Origin: Brassica napus
Lineage: Eukaryota; Streptophyta; Magnoliopsida; Brassicales; Brassicaceae
DNA: 64,000 bases
Assembly (NCBI RefSeq): GCF_020379485.1
Contig: NC_063451.1
Coordinates: 23,914,630-23,978,629, forward strand
Direction of reading: 5' to 3'
Part shown: piece after piece, positions 22,455 through 35,211 of the stretch
Position numbering within the stretch: the stretch's first letter is position 1
Layout of the letters: each line of letters starts with the position of its first letter
Made by a program: the position numbers and the translations under genes
The notes under the pieces: model-generated
Seen by the model: only the letters and a program-made list of their open reading frames with translations
What the model was told of the DNA's origin: nothing
Databases searched by the model: none

Positions 22455-22490
22455 GCCACGTGTCATTACATATCGGTTCTTCAGGATAAT
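22455..22490 (-). promoter_or_regulatory. G-box and I-box-like motifs upstream of PSAE
   Basis: A perfect G-box, GCCACGTGTC (core 22457-22462), lies about 150 bp upstream of the PSAE start codon. An I-box-like GGATAA is at about 22484. This pairing is common in light-regulated photosynthesis promoters. Function here is inferred from position and motif only. Confidence 0.5.
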
Positions 22491-22589
22491 GTGATGACAT
22501 GTAATTTTGATACTTTTCATCTTTTGTTTGTTTCCCCCGATCAAGGAATGAAAAATTAAAAAGGAATCATGTGAGGGAAAAAAAGATTT

Positions 22590-22871
22590 TGGGTCTGATT
22601 GGTAATTACTGTAACTTTAAAATTTTTGCTGTAGAAAAAAATCTTTAAACTTTTTGCTGTGGCTTTAGATTTTATTGCTGTAGAATTTTATGGAAAGCAC
22701 TAAAAAAATTGCTTTAGATATTTAGCTCTGCAGAGCACTTATACAGCTGTAGGTTATTTCAAGAGTTGTGGTTTCAAAAAAAAAATTTAAAGCTTGATTG
22801 CTCTGAATTTGGTGCTTTAGAAATAAATAGGACTGTGGACAGCACCTACAGCAACTACCAATCACCCCCTA
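22590..22871. mobile_element. hAT-like MITE in the PSAE upstream region
   Basis: The left end GGGTCTGATTGGTAATTAC and, on the minus strand, the right end GGGGGTGATTGGTAGTTGCT are inverted repeats of about 20 bp with mismatches. Repeated GCTGTAG and GCTTTAG motifs fill the inside. I could not find a clear 8-bp target duplication, so the superfamily is tentative. No coding. Confidence 0.55.
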
Positions 22872-24219
22872 TATGTGTGAGTTGTAACTTAATCCATAAG
22901 CATTTTTTTTTTGCAATTATTTATATAGTCGGAAGATATCATGAATAAAATCACAAAAAATCAGTACTATTTTTATCCTTTGTGAAATAAAAATAGACAA
23001 TTATCTCAGATAGTTTTTATTAAATTTTTGTCACAAAAATAGCACTCAAGAAAAAAAAATGATCAAAATAGTTTTTTTTTTAATTTTAAAAATTTAATAT
23101 TTATTTTTTATTTTTAAAATTTGAAATCTTATCACGAGAACCTCATTCCTTAACTCTAAACTCTAAGTCTAGATTAGTTAACTTTATTTTTATCCTTTAA
23201 TAAAACTTATTTTGGTCATTTTCTTCATTCATTGAATACTATTTTTGTGACAAAAACTTTTAAAAAAAATTATCGATAAAAATACACAAATAATCGCTAC
23301 TATTGTTTTACCAAAAGAAAAGTACACTCTTAACTATTAAATGTTTTCTTTTTCGATTACTAATCAGAACTTTTGTATACGTTATCTTCTAATTGTTTTA
23401 TCAAACACACATATATCTCACATTTATTTACTTAAAACTAACTTTTAATTATTTTATTTTTATAAGAAATGAAAGTAAAAATGTTTAATAGTTTCTTTGT
23501 CAATAAGACTATCTTAATCTAAACACAATATACAAATCTAAATTCTGAATTTAGTGTTTAGAGAGAGATGGATGTTTATTGAGAGAGAAGTAAAAAGTTT
23601 CTTTTATTAAATTTGATGAATGATTTACAAATGAAATATTTTACTATTTTTATATAGAATAAATTGCTTCACGCTTATTACATTCTTTTAACTATTACAC
23701 TAGGACATTTTCTGCGTTAAAACACAGTTTATATTTTTTGATTACATTTACAAATTGACAATTCCTTGCAAAAAAAAAAATAATAATTTGTAAATGTAAA
23801 TAGATCAAAACATTCAACCCACAAAACATTTAAGTTCCTGTTTTTGAATATAAATAAGGTATTTTAGGAAACTGTTTTTAATTGTTTAATAATATTGCTA
23901 AAATTTCCTAGATTATTGAACTTATTGTGAAAATTTGGCATTCAAAATATATTATGATAAGAACTTTAAATACACAATGGATATTCTTTTTCAAAAGTTT
24001 GGCTGGAAAGTTCTGTTTTATTAAATACCTTTTGATAATTTATAAAATCATTATGCGATTATTTATATTGAGCGGACAATATATTCATATAAAATTCAAT
24101 TCTTAGGAAAACAATAGGAAATGATCTAACATACTATAACATGGTTATTTAGAATAAACCTATTATGCACATGTAAAAATTATACATAGGAAATTAGTAT
24201 AGGAAACATTTGTTCATGT
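22872..24219. other. AT-rich intergenic DNA with degraded MULE-type MITE
   Basis: Between about 22970 and 23270 a segment opens with TACTATTTTTATCC and closes with its approximate inverse around GATACTATTTTTGTGACAAAAAC. It resembles the better preserved element at 53055-53493. The rest of the interval is AT-rich with no gene. Confidence 0.4.
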
Positions 24220-24484
24220 TGTTATAAAAAAAAACTGGTATTTTATTATATCGTAGGAATTTAAATAAGGGCAAAATTTTATATCCGTACGAATAAGATA
24301 ACACTCATAAGAAGAGAGGATGTGTTATTAGAAGGAAAAGGATGGTGTGTTTTCCGATCGTTTATATAGAAATGAAAAAGTGAAGTTACTGTGCACGCAT
24401 AGTGACAGTGGGCTCCACAACGTTTATAATGTCAAAAGTTTCGGCCGTAAATATTGACGTTCGATTCTTTTTACGTTTATAACA
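24220..24484 (-). repeat. Copia-1 3' LTR
   Basis: A 265-bp LTR (3' LTR in element orientation), ends TG...CA. Compared with its partner it lacks a segment of about 10 bases near 24352. Confidence 0.95.
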
Positions 24485-24629
24485 CTCCTCCTTGGAGACC
24501 AGTGTCACTATCGCTTCTTGCTTAACGTCTATGTTGTCTCGTTAAAAACCTTTCTAGGAAAACCCAATGGAAAAAACCATAGTAAGGTAAAAAGAGTACA
24601 ACTACGTAAGCTCCCCCTCGAATGAGCAG

Positions 24630-27600
24630 TCATAGACCCTTCTGATGACGCATTCCAATGTTACGAACATGTTTTCTGAATATCGAAGTCGGAAGTGATT
24701 TTGTGAAGAGGTCAGATGCATTGTCGCATGATTGGACATATCTTACTTCAATCTCTTTCTTTTTTACGAGCTCTTGAGTGTATGAGAAGAACTTCAGATG
24801 AATATGCTTCGTTCTATCACTTTTAATATATCCGTCCTTTGTTTGAGCAACACATGCTGCATTATCTTCATATAGAATAGTTGGCTCCGTATTTTCGCCA
24901 ATCCCGCTGCTTGAACAGATGTGTCGGCTCATTGATCTCAGCCATACACATTCTCTGCTTGCTTCATGGAGTGCAATGATCTCAGCATGATTTGAAGAAG
25001 TAGCCACGAGCGTTTGTTTCTGAGAACGCCAAGATATAGCAGTGCCTCCGATCGTAAAAATGTATCATGTTTGCGATCGGGCTTTGTGTGGATCTGAAAG
25101 ATATCCTGCATCTGCAAAACCAACCATTTGACCTTTTGAACTTTTAGGATAAAACAAGCCTAAATCAATGGTCCCTTGGAGGTAACGAAAAACATGTTTA
25201 ATCCCATTCCAATGTCTTCGAGTTGGAGATGAGCTGAATCTTGCCAAAAGATTCACAGCAAATGATATATCAGGCCGTGTACAATTTGCAAGGTACATCA
25301 GCGCTCCAATTGCACTTCCGGACCAAGTATCTCTTCTTTCTCCCCAGGTGGTCGAAATGGATCACTTTCAATATTAAGTGACCTAACGACCATCGGGGTG
25401 CTAAGAGGAGTTGATTTATCCATGTTAAATCGTTCCAACACTCTTTTAGTGTATGTGGATTGATGCACAAATATACCATTTTGTGAATGTTCTATTTGTA
25501 GGCCAAGACAATACTGTGTCTGTCCTAGGTCTTTCATCTCAAATTCTCCTTTGAGATAGCCTGATGCCTTTTGTATTTCCTTTTGAGTTCCGATGATGTT
25601 AAGATCATCAACATATACCGCGATTATTACAAATCCGGATATTGTTTTCTTGATGAAAACACATGGGCATATAGGGTCATTCGCATATCCTTCTTTTATT
25701 AAATGATCACTGAGACGATTATACCACATACGTCCAGATTGCTTTAACCCATATAATGATCTTTGCAATTTTATTGCACATAACTCTTTAGGTTTGGAAC
25801 TTAATGCTTCTGGCATTTTAAATCCATGAGGAACTTTCATGTAGATATCAGTATCTAATGATCCATATAGATAAGCTGTAACAACATCCATGAGACGCAT
25901 CTCAAGATTTTTATCAGCGGCTAGACTCATCAGGAATCTAAATGTGATCGCATCCATTACAGGAGAATATGTTTCCTCATAATCAATACCAGGTCTTTGA
26001 GAAAATCCTTGGGCTACAAGGCGAGCTTTATACCTTGTAATCTCATTTTTCTCATTTCGTTTTCGAACGAAAATCCATCTGTACCCAACTGGTCTCACAT
26101 CTTCAGGTGTGAGTACAATAGATCCAAACACTTTTCGTTTGTTAAGCGAATCAAGTTCGATTTGTATTGCTTCTTTCCATTTATTCCAATCATGTCTCTT
26201 TTGACATTCATATATGGATTTCGGTTCTGGATCATCGGTATCTTCATTTACCTCATTTGACATAAGATATGAGAAAACATCACCAATGTCATCATTTTCA
26301 TTCCTTTTCCATATCCTTTTATTATGGATGTAATTAATAGAAATCTCATGATTATCTTTCGATTCATGATGCTCTGATTCATCAGAGTCCTTATCATTTA
26401 TTTCTTCCAAAATATTTTCTGCTATTTTGGGTGCATCATATATTTCAGCTTTCTTCTGTTTCCTAGGATTTTTATCCTTAGAACCAACAGGTCTACCACG
26501 CTTCAGGCGTGTTTTTGGCTCTCGTGTGTCATCCTCCTTTTCTTGTTCATTTGGCATTTTGATACGAGCAGGAGCATTTGCAGCTGGTATATGAGATTTA
26601 GTTACCGTCTTGGTATCTGCAAATGCATCAGGTAGCTGGTTAGCTATACTCTGTAAATGCATAATTCGTCGAACTTCTAGTTCTGACTCTTTAGTAGGAG
26701 GATCAAGATATAACAATGATGGTACACTCCATTTTATATCACTTCCAACATTTTTGTTTTCTCCCCCTAGAACTGGGAATACATTTTCGTCAAAATGACA
26801 ATCAGCAAAACGTGCTGTAAAGACGTCACCAGTCTGTGGTTCTAGGTATCTTATAATTGATGGAGAGTCACAACCAACATATATTCTCAACCTTCTTTGT
26901 GGTCCCATCTTTGTTCGTTGTGGTGGTGCTACAGGCACATATACTGCACAACCAAAGATTCTTAAATGGGAAATATTTGGTTCTCGACCAAACGCTAATT
27001 GTAGTGGGGAATACTTGTGGTATGCACTCGGTCTGATTCGAATGAGTGTTTCTGCGTGCAAAATAGCATGTCCCCATACAGAGGTTGGAAGTTTTGATCT
27101 CATGATCAATGGTCTTGCAATCAGTTGCAGACGCTTAATTAAAGATTCAGCCAAACCATTTTGCGTATGAACATGAGCCACATAATGTTCAACTTCAATT
27201 CCCGTTACCATACAATAATCATTAAATGCTTGGGATGTGAATTCACCAGCGTTGTCTAATCTAACTTTTTTAATATTATAATCAGGGAACTGTGTCCGCA
27301 ATTTGATTATCTGAGTTAGAAATCTCGCAAATGCCATGTTTCGAGATGATAATAGACAAACGTGTGACCATCTACTGGATGCGTCAATTAATACCATAAA
27401 ATAGTGGAATGGTCCACATGGTGGATGTATCGGTCCACATATATCACCTTGAATTCTTTCAAGGAACTTTGGTGATTCTTTATCGATTTTGGTTGGCGAT
27501 GGCCTTACGATCAATTCTCCTAGAGAACATGCAACACATGTCATTTTATTCCCTTGAGAAATCTCTTGGATTTTCAGTGAATGACCATGTGAGCTCTCTA

Positions 27601-28117
27601 TGATTCTACGCATCATTGTGGTGCCCGGGTGACCGAGGCGATCATGCCATAAATTAAAATCTTCTGGATTTTGTTTTACTATAAAATTTGATTCGATTGC
27701 ATTGATATAAGTATGGTGTAATCCCGAAGGAAGTTCTGGAAACTTTTCCAATATGTGTCTTTTGCCAAATTTATCAGAAGTTATATATATACACTTCTTT
27801 CCATTTTCAGTTACAGACTGAGTATCATATCCTTGACGATATATGTCTTTAAAACTCAACAAATTTCTTCTGGAATTTGGAGCATATAATGCATTATTTA
27901 TGGAAATTTTTGTTCCATTTGGCAATGTAAAGTTTGCTTTACCATTTCCTTCAATCACGTCTGCAGGACCTGATATTGTATTGACAGTAATTCTTTTTGG
28001 TTTTATATCTGAGAAATATATATTTTTTCTCAAGATAGTGTGCGTTGTTCCACTATCTAGTATACATATCTCTTGAATCTCTTTCTTAGAGTTTGTTCCA
28101 TTTGCGTTTTGATCCAT
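24630..28117 (-). pseudogene. Copia-1 pol polyprotein, frameshifted near the 3' end
   Basis: The main frame, 25298-28117, runs 939 residues. In order it shows an aspartic protease (ILDSGTTHT), a GAG-pre-integrase zinc region (HDRLGHPG), an integrase core with DNAGEFTSQAFNDYC and ending near KLPTSVWGHA, and a reverse transcriptase with KARLVAQGF and the catalytic YVDDL. This domain order defines the copia superfamily. Near 25298 and again near 25050 the frame shifts. The RNase H part then continues with NCTRPDISFAV, ATSSNHAEI and the terminal DLFTKSLP, ending at 24630. Two frameshifts mean no complete polyprotein can be made. Confidence 0.9.
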
Positions 28118-28315
28118 TTATGAAATTATCATAAACATTAAACAACAGTGAAACGTGAAATTTATTCATTGATTATATAAAGAAAACACACAATAATTAT
28201 ACATATATTGTTGTTAAAACAACATTATTCTTTGAAAAACATAATTATTATACATTACAAATGAGGACTATTCAGTAGTCTTATTAGAAACATTTCTGTA
28301 CTCTTCAAGAGTATT

Positions 28316-29274
28316 CTAGTCCAGCTCATTTGCGAAATCAGAGGATTCAAGGTATGAGGTCCCTTCAACGTTTTCCGTGAGATTCACCTCTTTAGCATTT
28401 CCTTTTACGGACTCTTGATATAACTTGCACAAATGTGGGGGAGTACGACAGGTACGGGACCAATGTCTTTTACATCCACATCTGTAACATACAGTCTCAC
28501 TTTTCTTTGTGGTATCCTCTTCGGGTTCTTTGCCTTTAGGAGGTTGTTCAGATCTAACCCATTTGTTAGATCTAATACTTTTAGGATAGTAAGGCTTTCC
28601 ACGTTTGTTGTTGAAACGCCGACCACGACCTCGGTTGGTCTGGTTTCTCCTTCCCGAATATTCTACCGCCGTAGCATTCACTTCGGGAAATGCCTTGGCT
28701 CCCGTAGGTCAGGAATTATGGTTTTTGATTAGTAACTCATCGTTCTTTTCAGCCAACATGAGTGTTACCATTAATTCAGAAAATTTGGTGTACCCACATT
28801 TTCTGTAAATTCGGGATAAGACGTTGTGTTCTTTGTGAAAAGTATTGTATGTCTTGTCAAGCATTTCTGCTTTGGTGACAAGGTTACCACAATATTTTAA
28901 TTGTGCAACTATCCTCAAGATAGTGGAATTGTAATCTCTAACCCTTTGGAAATCCTGAAACCTCAGGGTTTTCCACTCTTCAAGAGCGTGAGGGAGATTG
29001 ATTTCCTTTTGATTATCGAATCTGTCTTTCAAGGCTTGCCATAGTACGGCTGGGTCCTCAGCGTCTCCATAGTCGTGAGTTAGATTCTCATCTAAGTGCT
29101 TCTTCAGGAAGATTATCGCTTCGTTATATGCTCGGGTGGCGATTTGTTACCGACTTTTATCGCTTTGGTTATCTTTTTTATTACAAGATAAGGTTTCACA
29201 TTTGTGACCCATCTGACATAGTTTTCGCCGGTTACTTTCAGAGACGGGAACTGGAGTTTCTTGATGTTTGCCAT
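28316..29274 (-). pseudogene. Copia-1 gag-like region, broken
   Basis: A gag-type N-terminus starts at 29274 (MANIKKLQFPSLKVTGENY), 38 bp inside the 5' LTR. The frame is interrupted before the segment at 28709-29032 (DFQRVRDYNSTI) and again before 28316-28681. The last segment holds a retroviral-type zinc knuckle, CYRCGCKRHWSRTC. Gag packages the element RNA. The pol frame follows about 200 bp downstream. Confidence 0.8.
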
Positions 29275-29311
29275 TTATATTTCGAATCGCAGAGTGATCG
29301 TGCTGATAACG

Positions 29312-29585
29312 TGTTATAAAAAGAACTGTATTTTATTATATTGTAGGAATTTAAATAAGGGCAAAATTTTATACCCTTACGAAGAAGATAACACTGATAA
29401 GAAGAGAGGATGTGTTATTAGAAGGAGAAGGATGGTGTGTTACAAACGATCGGAACGATCGTTTATATAGAAATGAAAAAGTGAAGTTATTGTGCACGCA
29501 TAGTGACAGTGGGCTCCACAACGTTTATAATGTCAAAAGTTTCGGCCGTAAATATTGACGTTTGATTCTTTTTACGTTTATAACA
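29312..29585 (-). repeat. Copia-1 5' LTR
   Basis: A 274-bp LTR with a TATA-like TTTATATAG at about 29461. Just upstream of it is a palindrome, CGATCGGAACGATCG, absent from the other LTR. Confidence 0.95.
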
Positions 29586-29740
29586 CATGTGAATTTGTTA
29601 TGTAATGGAAAAATCTAGTTAACAATATATGATTTTATTAGTATAAATTTATATATATACTCGTGATTGTATATGTTTGGTTAGATTCTTTTATAACATT
29701 ACACATTGGTTAGGTTAGGTTATTAATAGTTTAGATATAT

Positions 29741-29777
29741 ATCTATCAAAAGATGTCAAAAAAAAAAAATCTATCAA
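29741..29777 (+). repeat. Miniature retroposition footprint 4
   Basis: A 9-bp direct repeat, ATCTATCAA, at 29741-29749 and 29769-29777 flanks about 19 bases reading AAGATGTC followed by about 11 A. The repeat is shorter than in the other cases, so this one is less certain. Confidence 0.4.
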
Positions 29778-29996
29778 TATAACAATGGCTGAGTTGACTA
29801 TACTCTAAATGGCGATGTTTATGTATTAGATTATCTAATTTAGATTATTAGACGAATGGTTAATGGCTTCGGTTAGAATTGTAATTGTTTAGAAATATCA
29901 ACTCTAATTATATAAATGGTTTACATTAATCAAAATAATTGAATAAATGAAATGTGAATTGATCCCAAATTTAGATGACAACTTCTTTAATTAGAT

Positions 29997-30033
29997 AAAA
30001 AGTAGGACTGGTGTTCCAAAAAAAAGTAGGACT
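29997..30033 (+). repeat. Miniature retroposition footprint 5
   Basis: A perfect 13-bp direct repeat, AAAAAGTAGGACT, at 29997-30009 and 30021-30033 flanks 11 bases reading GGTGTTCCAAA. The A run merges with the second repeat. Confidence 0.5.
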
Positions 30034-30557
30034 TTAAATTAACAGAATATATTCTAATCACTATTATGAAAAATAGATAAAATAAAATAAAGTCCAAAAA
30101 TATACGAACTGTTGGACCATGACATCATGTATTCGGTCTGTTGTCATTAAGTTGTGATTTTAGAATGGGCATATATATCATTTTTTAAGTTACCACTATG
30201 TGCTAAGAGCAACATTAACGGGAGCTTTTAATCCCGTCTCTTAGTGTTAATAGGTTAAAAAAAGGAAGTTAGCATAATTGTGAGGAAATGTATCTTAATT
30301 AGGAGAAAGAAGAGACGTGTCTTCTGAGACACGTGTTGTGTTTTGCGGGATTTGTGTGTTTCTCTCTCTCGACGGAAGCACTTCGTGTCTCTCTCCCTCG
30401 CTCCATTTAGTCGAAATTACCACGTCTCTCTATCTCTCCTCGACGTCTCTGCCGGTGATTTCTCCATCTGTCATCGATCGGATGAAGGATTCAGCGTCTC
30501 TCTCGTCGGACTCGTCGTCTCTATCGGTGGACTCCGCGTCTGTCTCGATGGAATCGT

Positions 30558-30678
<121 letters not shown>

Positions 30679-31709
30679 GATGACTCCGCGTCTCTCTCGC
30701 TCTCCTCGACGACTACGCGTCTCTCTCGGTCTCCTTGACGACTACGCGTCTCTCTCGGTCTCCTCGACGACTCCGCGTCTCTCTCGCTCTCCTCGACTGC
30801 TCACCTCGTTGAAGAATCACTCCACCTCTCTCTCCGGCCCGTGGCTCTCCTCGACGAAATCAAATCGAAAGGTAAAGCTATGTATTTTTCCTTTTATGTC
30901 TGAATCCTTCTTTGTTATTTTGATTTGTTTGTTGTGTTTCATGCGTCTCTTGTGTCTGTTTATGTCTCCTGATTCAAGAGATGATGTCTCTGTCTTTGTT
31001 TCTTAATCCTTCTTGTTTATGTCTCTGTCTTTGTTTATATCGATCACTTCTGATTCAACAGATGATGTCTCCTGATAAATATATTGATCAGTTCTTGTGT
31101 TTGTTTACGTCTCTGTCTTTGATTCAATAAATTATGTCTCTTTGTGTACACTTAAATGTCTCAGTCTTTGTTTCTTAATCCTTCTTGTGTCTGAATCCTT
31201 CTTGTCTTGATTTTGTTTCTTGCGTTTCCTTTTCGGATGGACGGATCAAGAGACATGAAGGTTCTTCAAAGAAGAGGACTGTGGTCTGGACGGATCAAGA
31301 GATAATGGCTATTTCAGGTTTGACATATATCTTTGATCTGTTAGATATTTTTAGGATTCTGACCTGGAACGAATTGATTGTGAATCTCATCTGAAATGAA
31401 TTGATTGTGAATCTGGTTATGTGTCCGGAACGAATTGATTGTCAATGGCTTGGAACAAATTGAAATGAGTTAGATAGAAATGAGTTACATAGAATTGTTT
31501 AAGTGTGATTAATGAGTTAGATAGAAATCAATGTTTACGTGTGATTAATGAGTTAGCTATATGTCAAGTCGATGTGGTTGTGGGTGTGATGAATGCGTTT
31601 AGCTTTCTCTCTTCTATTAAACACAATCCTTCTTCTCTTCCATCTATCAAACTCACCTTCCTTTCTTTTTTATCATATCTCCCATCTCTCTTCTTAGACA
31701 TATTCAGAT

Positions 31710-32595
31710 ATGGATTCTAATCCATATATGAATTTAAATTTTGTTGATCTTCTTCAAAGTCAACAAGATAGTGGCATCGGTTTAGAATCTTCTCCTATTC
31801 CTTTATTTGGCACGCAAGCTGCTGAAGGTTCAAACTTCGAACAAGACAATCCCGTGGAGCGTAAAGAACGAAGGACGTGGACGCCAACAGATGATGTAGT
31901 CCTCATCAGCTCTTGGTTAAACACGAGCAAAGATCCCGTTGTAGGGAATGAGCAAAGGCCTGTTGCTTTCTGGAAAAAGATTGCAGCCTACTACTCGGCT
32001 AGTCCTAAGATTGCCGAGTGTGACAAAAGAGAGGCATCACACTGTATGCAACATTGGCACAAGATCAATGACTTAGTGTGCAAGTTTTGTGGAGCGTATG
32101 AAGCTGCAACCAGAGAGAAAACCAGTGGTCAGAACGAGAATGATGTTCTCAAACATGCCCACAAAATCTTCTTCAACAACCACAAAAAGAAGTTCACCCT
32201 TGAACATGCTTGGAAGGAGCTTCGCAATGACCAGAAGTGGTGTGACCTGTCTTCGGCTAGAAATAAAGGAAGCTCTAAAAGGAGGAAGTGTGAGGATGGT
32301 TCATATTCAGCATGCTCTCAAGCAAATGAAATTGATAGTGTTGTAGCTGATGAAGGGAACCACTCGTCCCACGGGTGTTAACGCAGCAAAAGCCCGTGTG
32401 AAGAAACATATGGTTGAGGGGAAGGAGCTGTCTGAATTTCATACTATGTGGAGAATCAAGCAGCAAGATTTGGCTATGAAGGAAAAGCTGTCGAAGATGA
32501 AGCTTCTGGACAGTCTCATTGTAAAACAAGAACCTCTAGTTGATTATGAAGAAGCTCTAAAGAAAAAGTTGATTAATGAGTTGATGTCTAATTAA
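31710..32595 (+). pseudogene. Harbinger ORF1: Myb/SANT-like DNA-binding protein, frameshifted
   Basis: The first frame, 31710-32381, gives a trihelix/Myb-like N-terminus with RTWTPTDDVVLISSWLNTS, FWKKIAAYY and SHCMQHWHKIN. These hydrophobic and Trp spacings are typical of plant PIF/Harbinger ORF1 products. Around 32345 the frame shifts by one base. The C-terminal part, similar to NAM-associated domains, continues in 32350-32595 (RPTGVNAAKARVKKHM to a stop at 32593-32595). In active Harbinger elements this protein binds the subterminal DNA and the transposase and helps its nuclear import. Start ATG at 31710 is the first in frame after the CT-rich leader. Confidence 0.85.
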
Positions 32596-32599
32596 ATGA

Positions 32600-33427
32600 A
32601 GTATAAGACTCGGTTTTTAAAGTCTAAGTGTAGCTGTTGAAGTTGCTTTGTTTGTTGTTTGTTGATGTAACGCTGGTTATGTTTCATGTTCTGTTGTCTT
32701 AATATAAATGTGCTTGTTCTCTTGTCTTAATATAAGCTTGTTCTCTTGTCTTTATATAAGCTTGTTCTGTCATGTTCTTGTGTTCATTGTTCTGCTCATT
32801 CTTTTGCAGATCAAGAAGATTGAAAAACTGTAGCTCATTGTACATGTCCAGTTTCATCTCTTTGTTTCAAGACATGTATATGTTCTGATTCTAGCTCATT
32901 GATTAACTACAAACGGAAGCTCTTATGTCTCTGCGTTTAAGTTCTCACATGTATTTTATTCTGCTTCTTATGTCTTGTAGTGGGAGTATTGAGTGGGAGC
33001 ATTGAGAGCTTCTTATGTCACGGAGTTGGAGCATTGAGTGGTTGTCACATGTATTGTGTGTCATTGGTTGTCACATGTTTATGTCTTGTAGTGGGAGCAT
33101 TGAGAGCTTTGTTTGTCACGGCCATAAAGACGTTGTACTTGTGTGTCGTTGTTGTCACATGTTTATGTCTTGTAGTATGTCAAGGACTTGTAAAGAACAC
33201 TTGTAACAAACACTTGTGTCTATATAACAAACCCTCTCGACTTGTAACAAACATTTGTAACAAACACTTTTGCTTTCTCTCTTAAATCAACATTCACTCT
33301 TCCCATTCACAACAAGAATTTTTATTCACAACACCAAAGTCATCTTCTCTCTTTAATCACAACACTCTTTCTTTAATCACAACACCAACATTCACTCATA
33401 TTCACTCTTTCTTTAATCACAACATAT
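32600..33427. other. Spacer between Harbinger ORF1 and transposase
   Basis: Non-coding sequence with imperfect internal repeats, such as TTGTCACATG and GTGGGAGCATTGA occurring several times around 32980-33180. It probably holds the 3' UTR of ORF1 and the promoter of the transposase gene. Confidence 0.4.
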
Positions 33428-34706
33428 ATGGCTTCTTCTTCTCAAAACACTTTAGAGGAATCATTTGATGATACATACGATCAAATCTTTGATCAACATT
33501 TTGATCAAACCTTTGAGAATTTTACCATTCATGGTGATCAAGAAGAACAAAGGAAAAAAAGAAAAAACGAGCTTATATCGAAATAAATCGTGAAGAAGGT
33601 CATGTACGTTTATGGAATGATTATTTCAGTGAAACTCCAACGTATCCTGAAAAAAATTTCCGACGATGTTTTAGAATGAATAAGACATTGTTCATGCACA
33701 TTGTTGATCGACTCTCCAACGAAGTTGACTTCTTTCGCCAAAAGAAAGATGGTCTTGGAAAGCTTGGTCTCTCAGCACTCCAAAAGTGTACATCAGCCAT
33801 TTGTGTCTTGGCATATGGTAGTGGGGCTGATACGGTCGACGAATACCTCCGGCTCGGTGAAACAACAACTCGGTCATGTTTGGAGAATTTTGTGGAAGGA
33901 ATAATTTATCTTTTCGGCGATGAGTACCTAAGAAGACCAACACCAGCTGATCTTGAACGTCTACTTGATATTGGAGAGCATCGTTGATTTCCCGGGATGA
34001 TAGGAAGCATCGATTGTATGCATTGGGAGTGGAAGAATTGTCCCACCGCTTGGAAAGGGCAATATTTTCGTGGTTCGGGTAAACCAACAATCATTTTAGA
34101 GGCGGTTGCTTCGTATGATCTCTGGATATGTCATGCGTTTTTTGGACCTCAAGGTACCTTAAATGATATCAATGTTCTTGATCGCTCACCTGTTTTTGAT
34201 GATATAATAAAAGGTCAAGCTCCTCAAGTCACTTTCTCTGTCAATGGAAGATAGTATCATATGGCTTACTATCTCACTGATGGTATTTATCCGAAATGGA
34301 CAACTTTTATCCTATTTATTACAATACCACAAGGGCCGAAGGCAGTTTTATTTGCTCAACGTCAATAAACTGTCCGAAAAGATGTCGAGCATGCTTTTAG
34401 AGTCTTGCAAGCTCGCTTTGCCATTGTTAAAAATCCATCCCTTTTTTTTGATAAAGTCAAAATTGGGAAGATTATGAGAGCATGTATCACACTCCATAAT
34501 ATGATAGTAGAAGACGAACGAGATGGATACACTCAATTTGATGTTTCAGAATTCCAACAAGGAGAATACCACAGAAGTTCAATGTCGATCTCACGTATTA
34601 TACATATATCCCTACAAATATCGCCAATATGATGGGTGTTCGAACAAAAATTTGTGATAGGCAAATGCATCAACAACTGAAAGATGATTTGGTTGAACAT
34701 ATATAG
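33428..34706 (+). pseudogene. PIF/Harbinger DDE transposase, several stops and shifts
   Basis: Homology begins at an ATG at 33428 (MASSSQNTLEESFDD), shifts frame near 33575, and runs as 33676-33987 (FRRCFRMNKTLFMHIVDRL). It meets an in-frame TGA at 33985-33987 and continues with GMIGSIDCMHWEWKNCP (first catalytic Asp), FGPQGTLNDINVL (second Asp) and, after a TAG at 34252-34254 and another shift, the EHAFRVLQARF block (Glu). It ends at a TAG at 34704-34706. A DDE Tnp4-type transposase cuts the element at its TIRs and chooses TWA targets. At least four disruptions mean it is inactive. A homologous 3' remnant is at 61.85 kb. Confidence 0.9.
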
Positions 34707-35020
34707 CGTAAATTTGGACGTGATGAATGCTTCTTTCAAATTATTTTCGTTTATTTTACTAATCTTTGTTTTTACGTTTTTATTTAAAAATATATGTTTA
34801 AAATGTTATCTTTTACTATGTTTTATTTAATCAATGAATTTTATCTTTTAATAAAAAAATATTTAATATTTTTTTTAAGAACCCTTAATTAAGATATATG
34901 CATAGGAAGACATAAATGTTCTGGTCTCTTAACTAAGTCTCTACCTCACAATTACTACTTAAAAGTATTAAAAAAGAAATAAGAGATTCTAAAGGAATCT
35001 TTGGAATAATGATGCTCTAA

Positions 35021-35174
35021 AGACACCATTATTTATCGCAGTTTCTTAAAAACGTCTTTTAGAGTAGTTAGTAATTAAAAAAAAGAAAATAGAAATTAAA
35101 GGAAGAAACATATCTTAATTAGGGAAGGAAGAAACGTTTATTATTCGACACGTGTTGATAGGAGAAGAAAACGT

Positions 35175-35211
<37 letters not shown>

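Larger units (their letters stand above)
24220..29585 (-). mobile_element. Complete Ty1/copia LTR retrotransposon (Copia-1)
   Basis: Two LTRs, 24220-24484 and 29312-29585, both start TGTTATAAA and end TTATAACA. A perfect 5-bp duplication CATGT flanks the element (24215-24219 and 29586-29590). Orientation is minus: gag (about 28316-29274) precedes pol (24630-28117). Next to the 5' LTR the minus strand reads GTTATCAGCACGATC, a likely primer-binding site, and the 3' LTR is preceded by a purine stretch, CCAAGGAGGAG. The LTRs differ by about nine substitutions plus two indels, so insertion is moderately old. Frameshifts in gag and pol make it non-autonomous now. Confidence 0.95.
29591..30203. other. 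AT-rich intergenic DNA with two miniature footprints
   Basis: No gene or RNA is recognisable. The interval carries the miniature retroposition footprints at 29741-29777 and 29997-30033. Confidence 0.5.
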
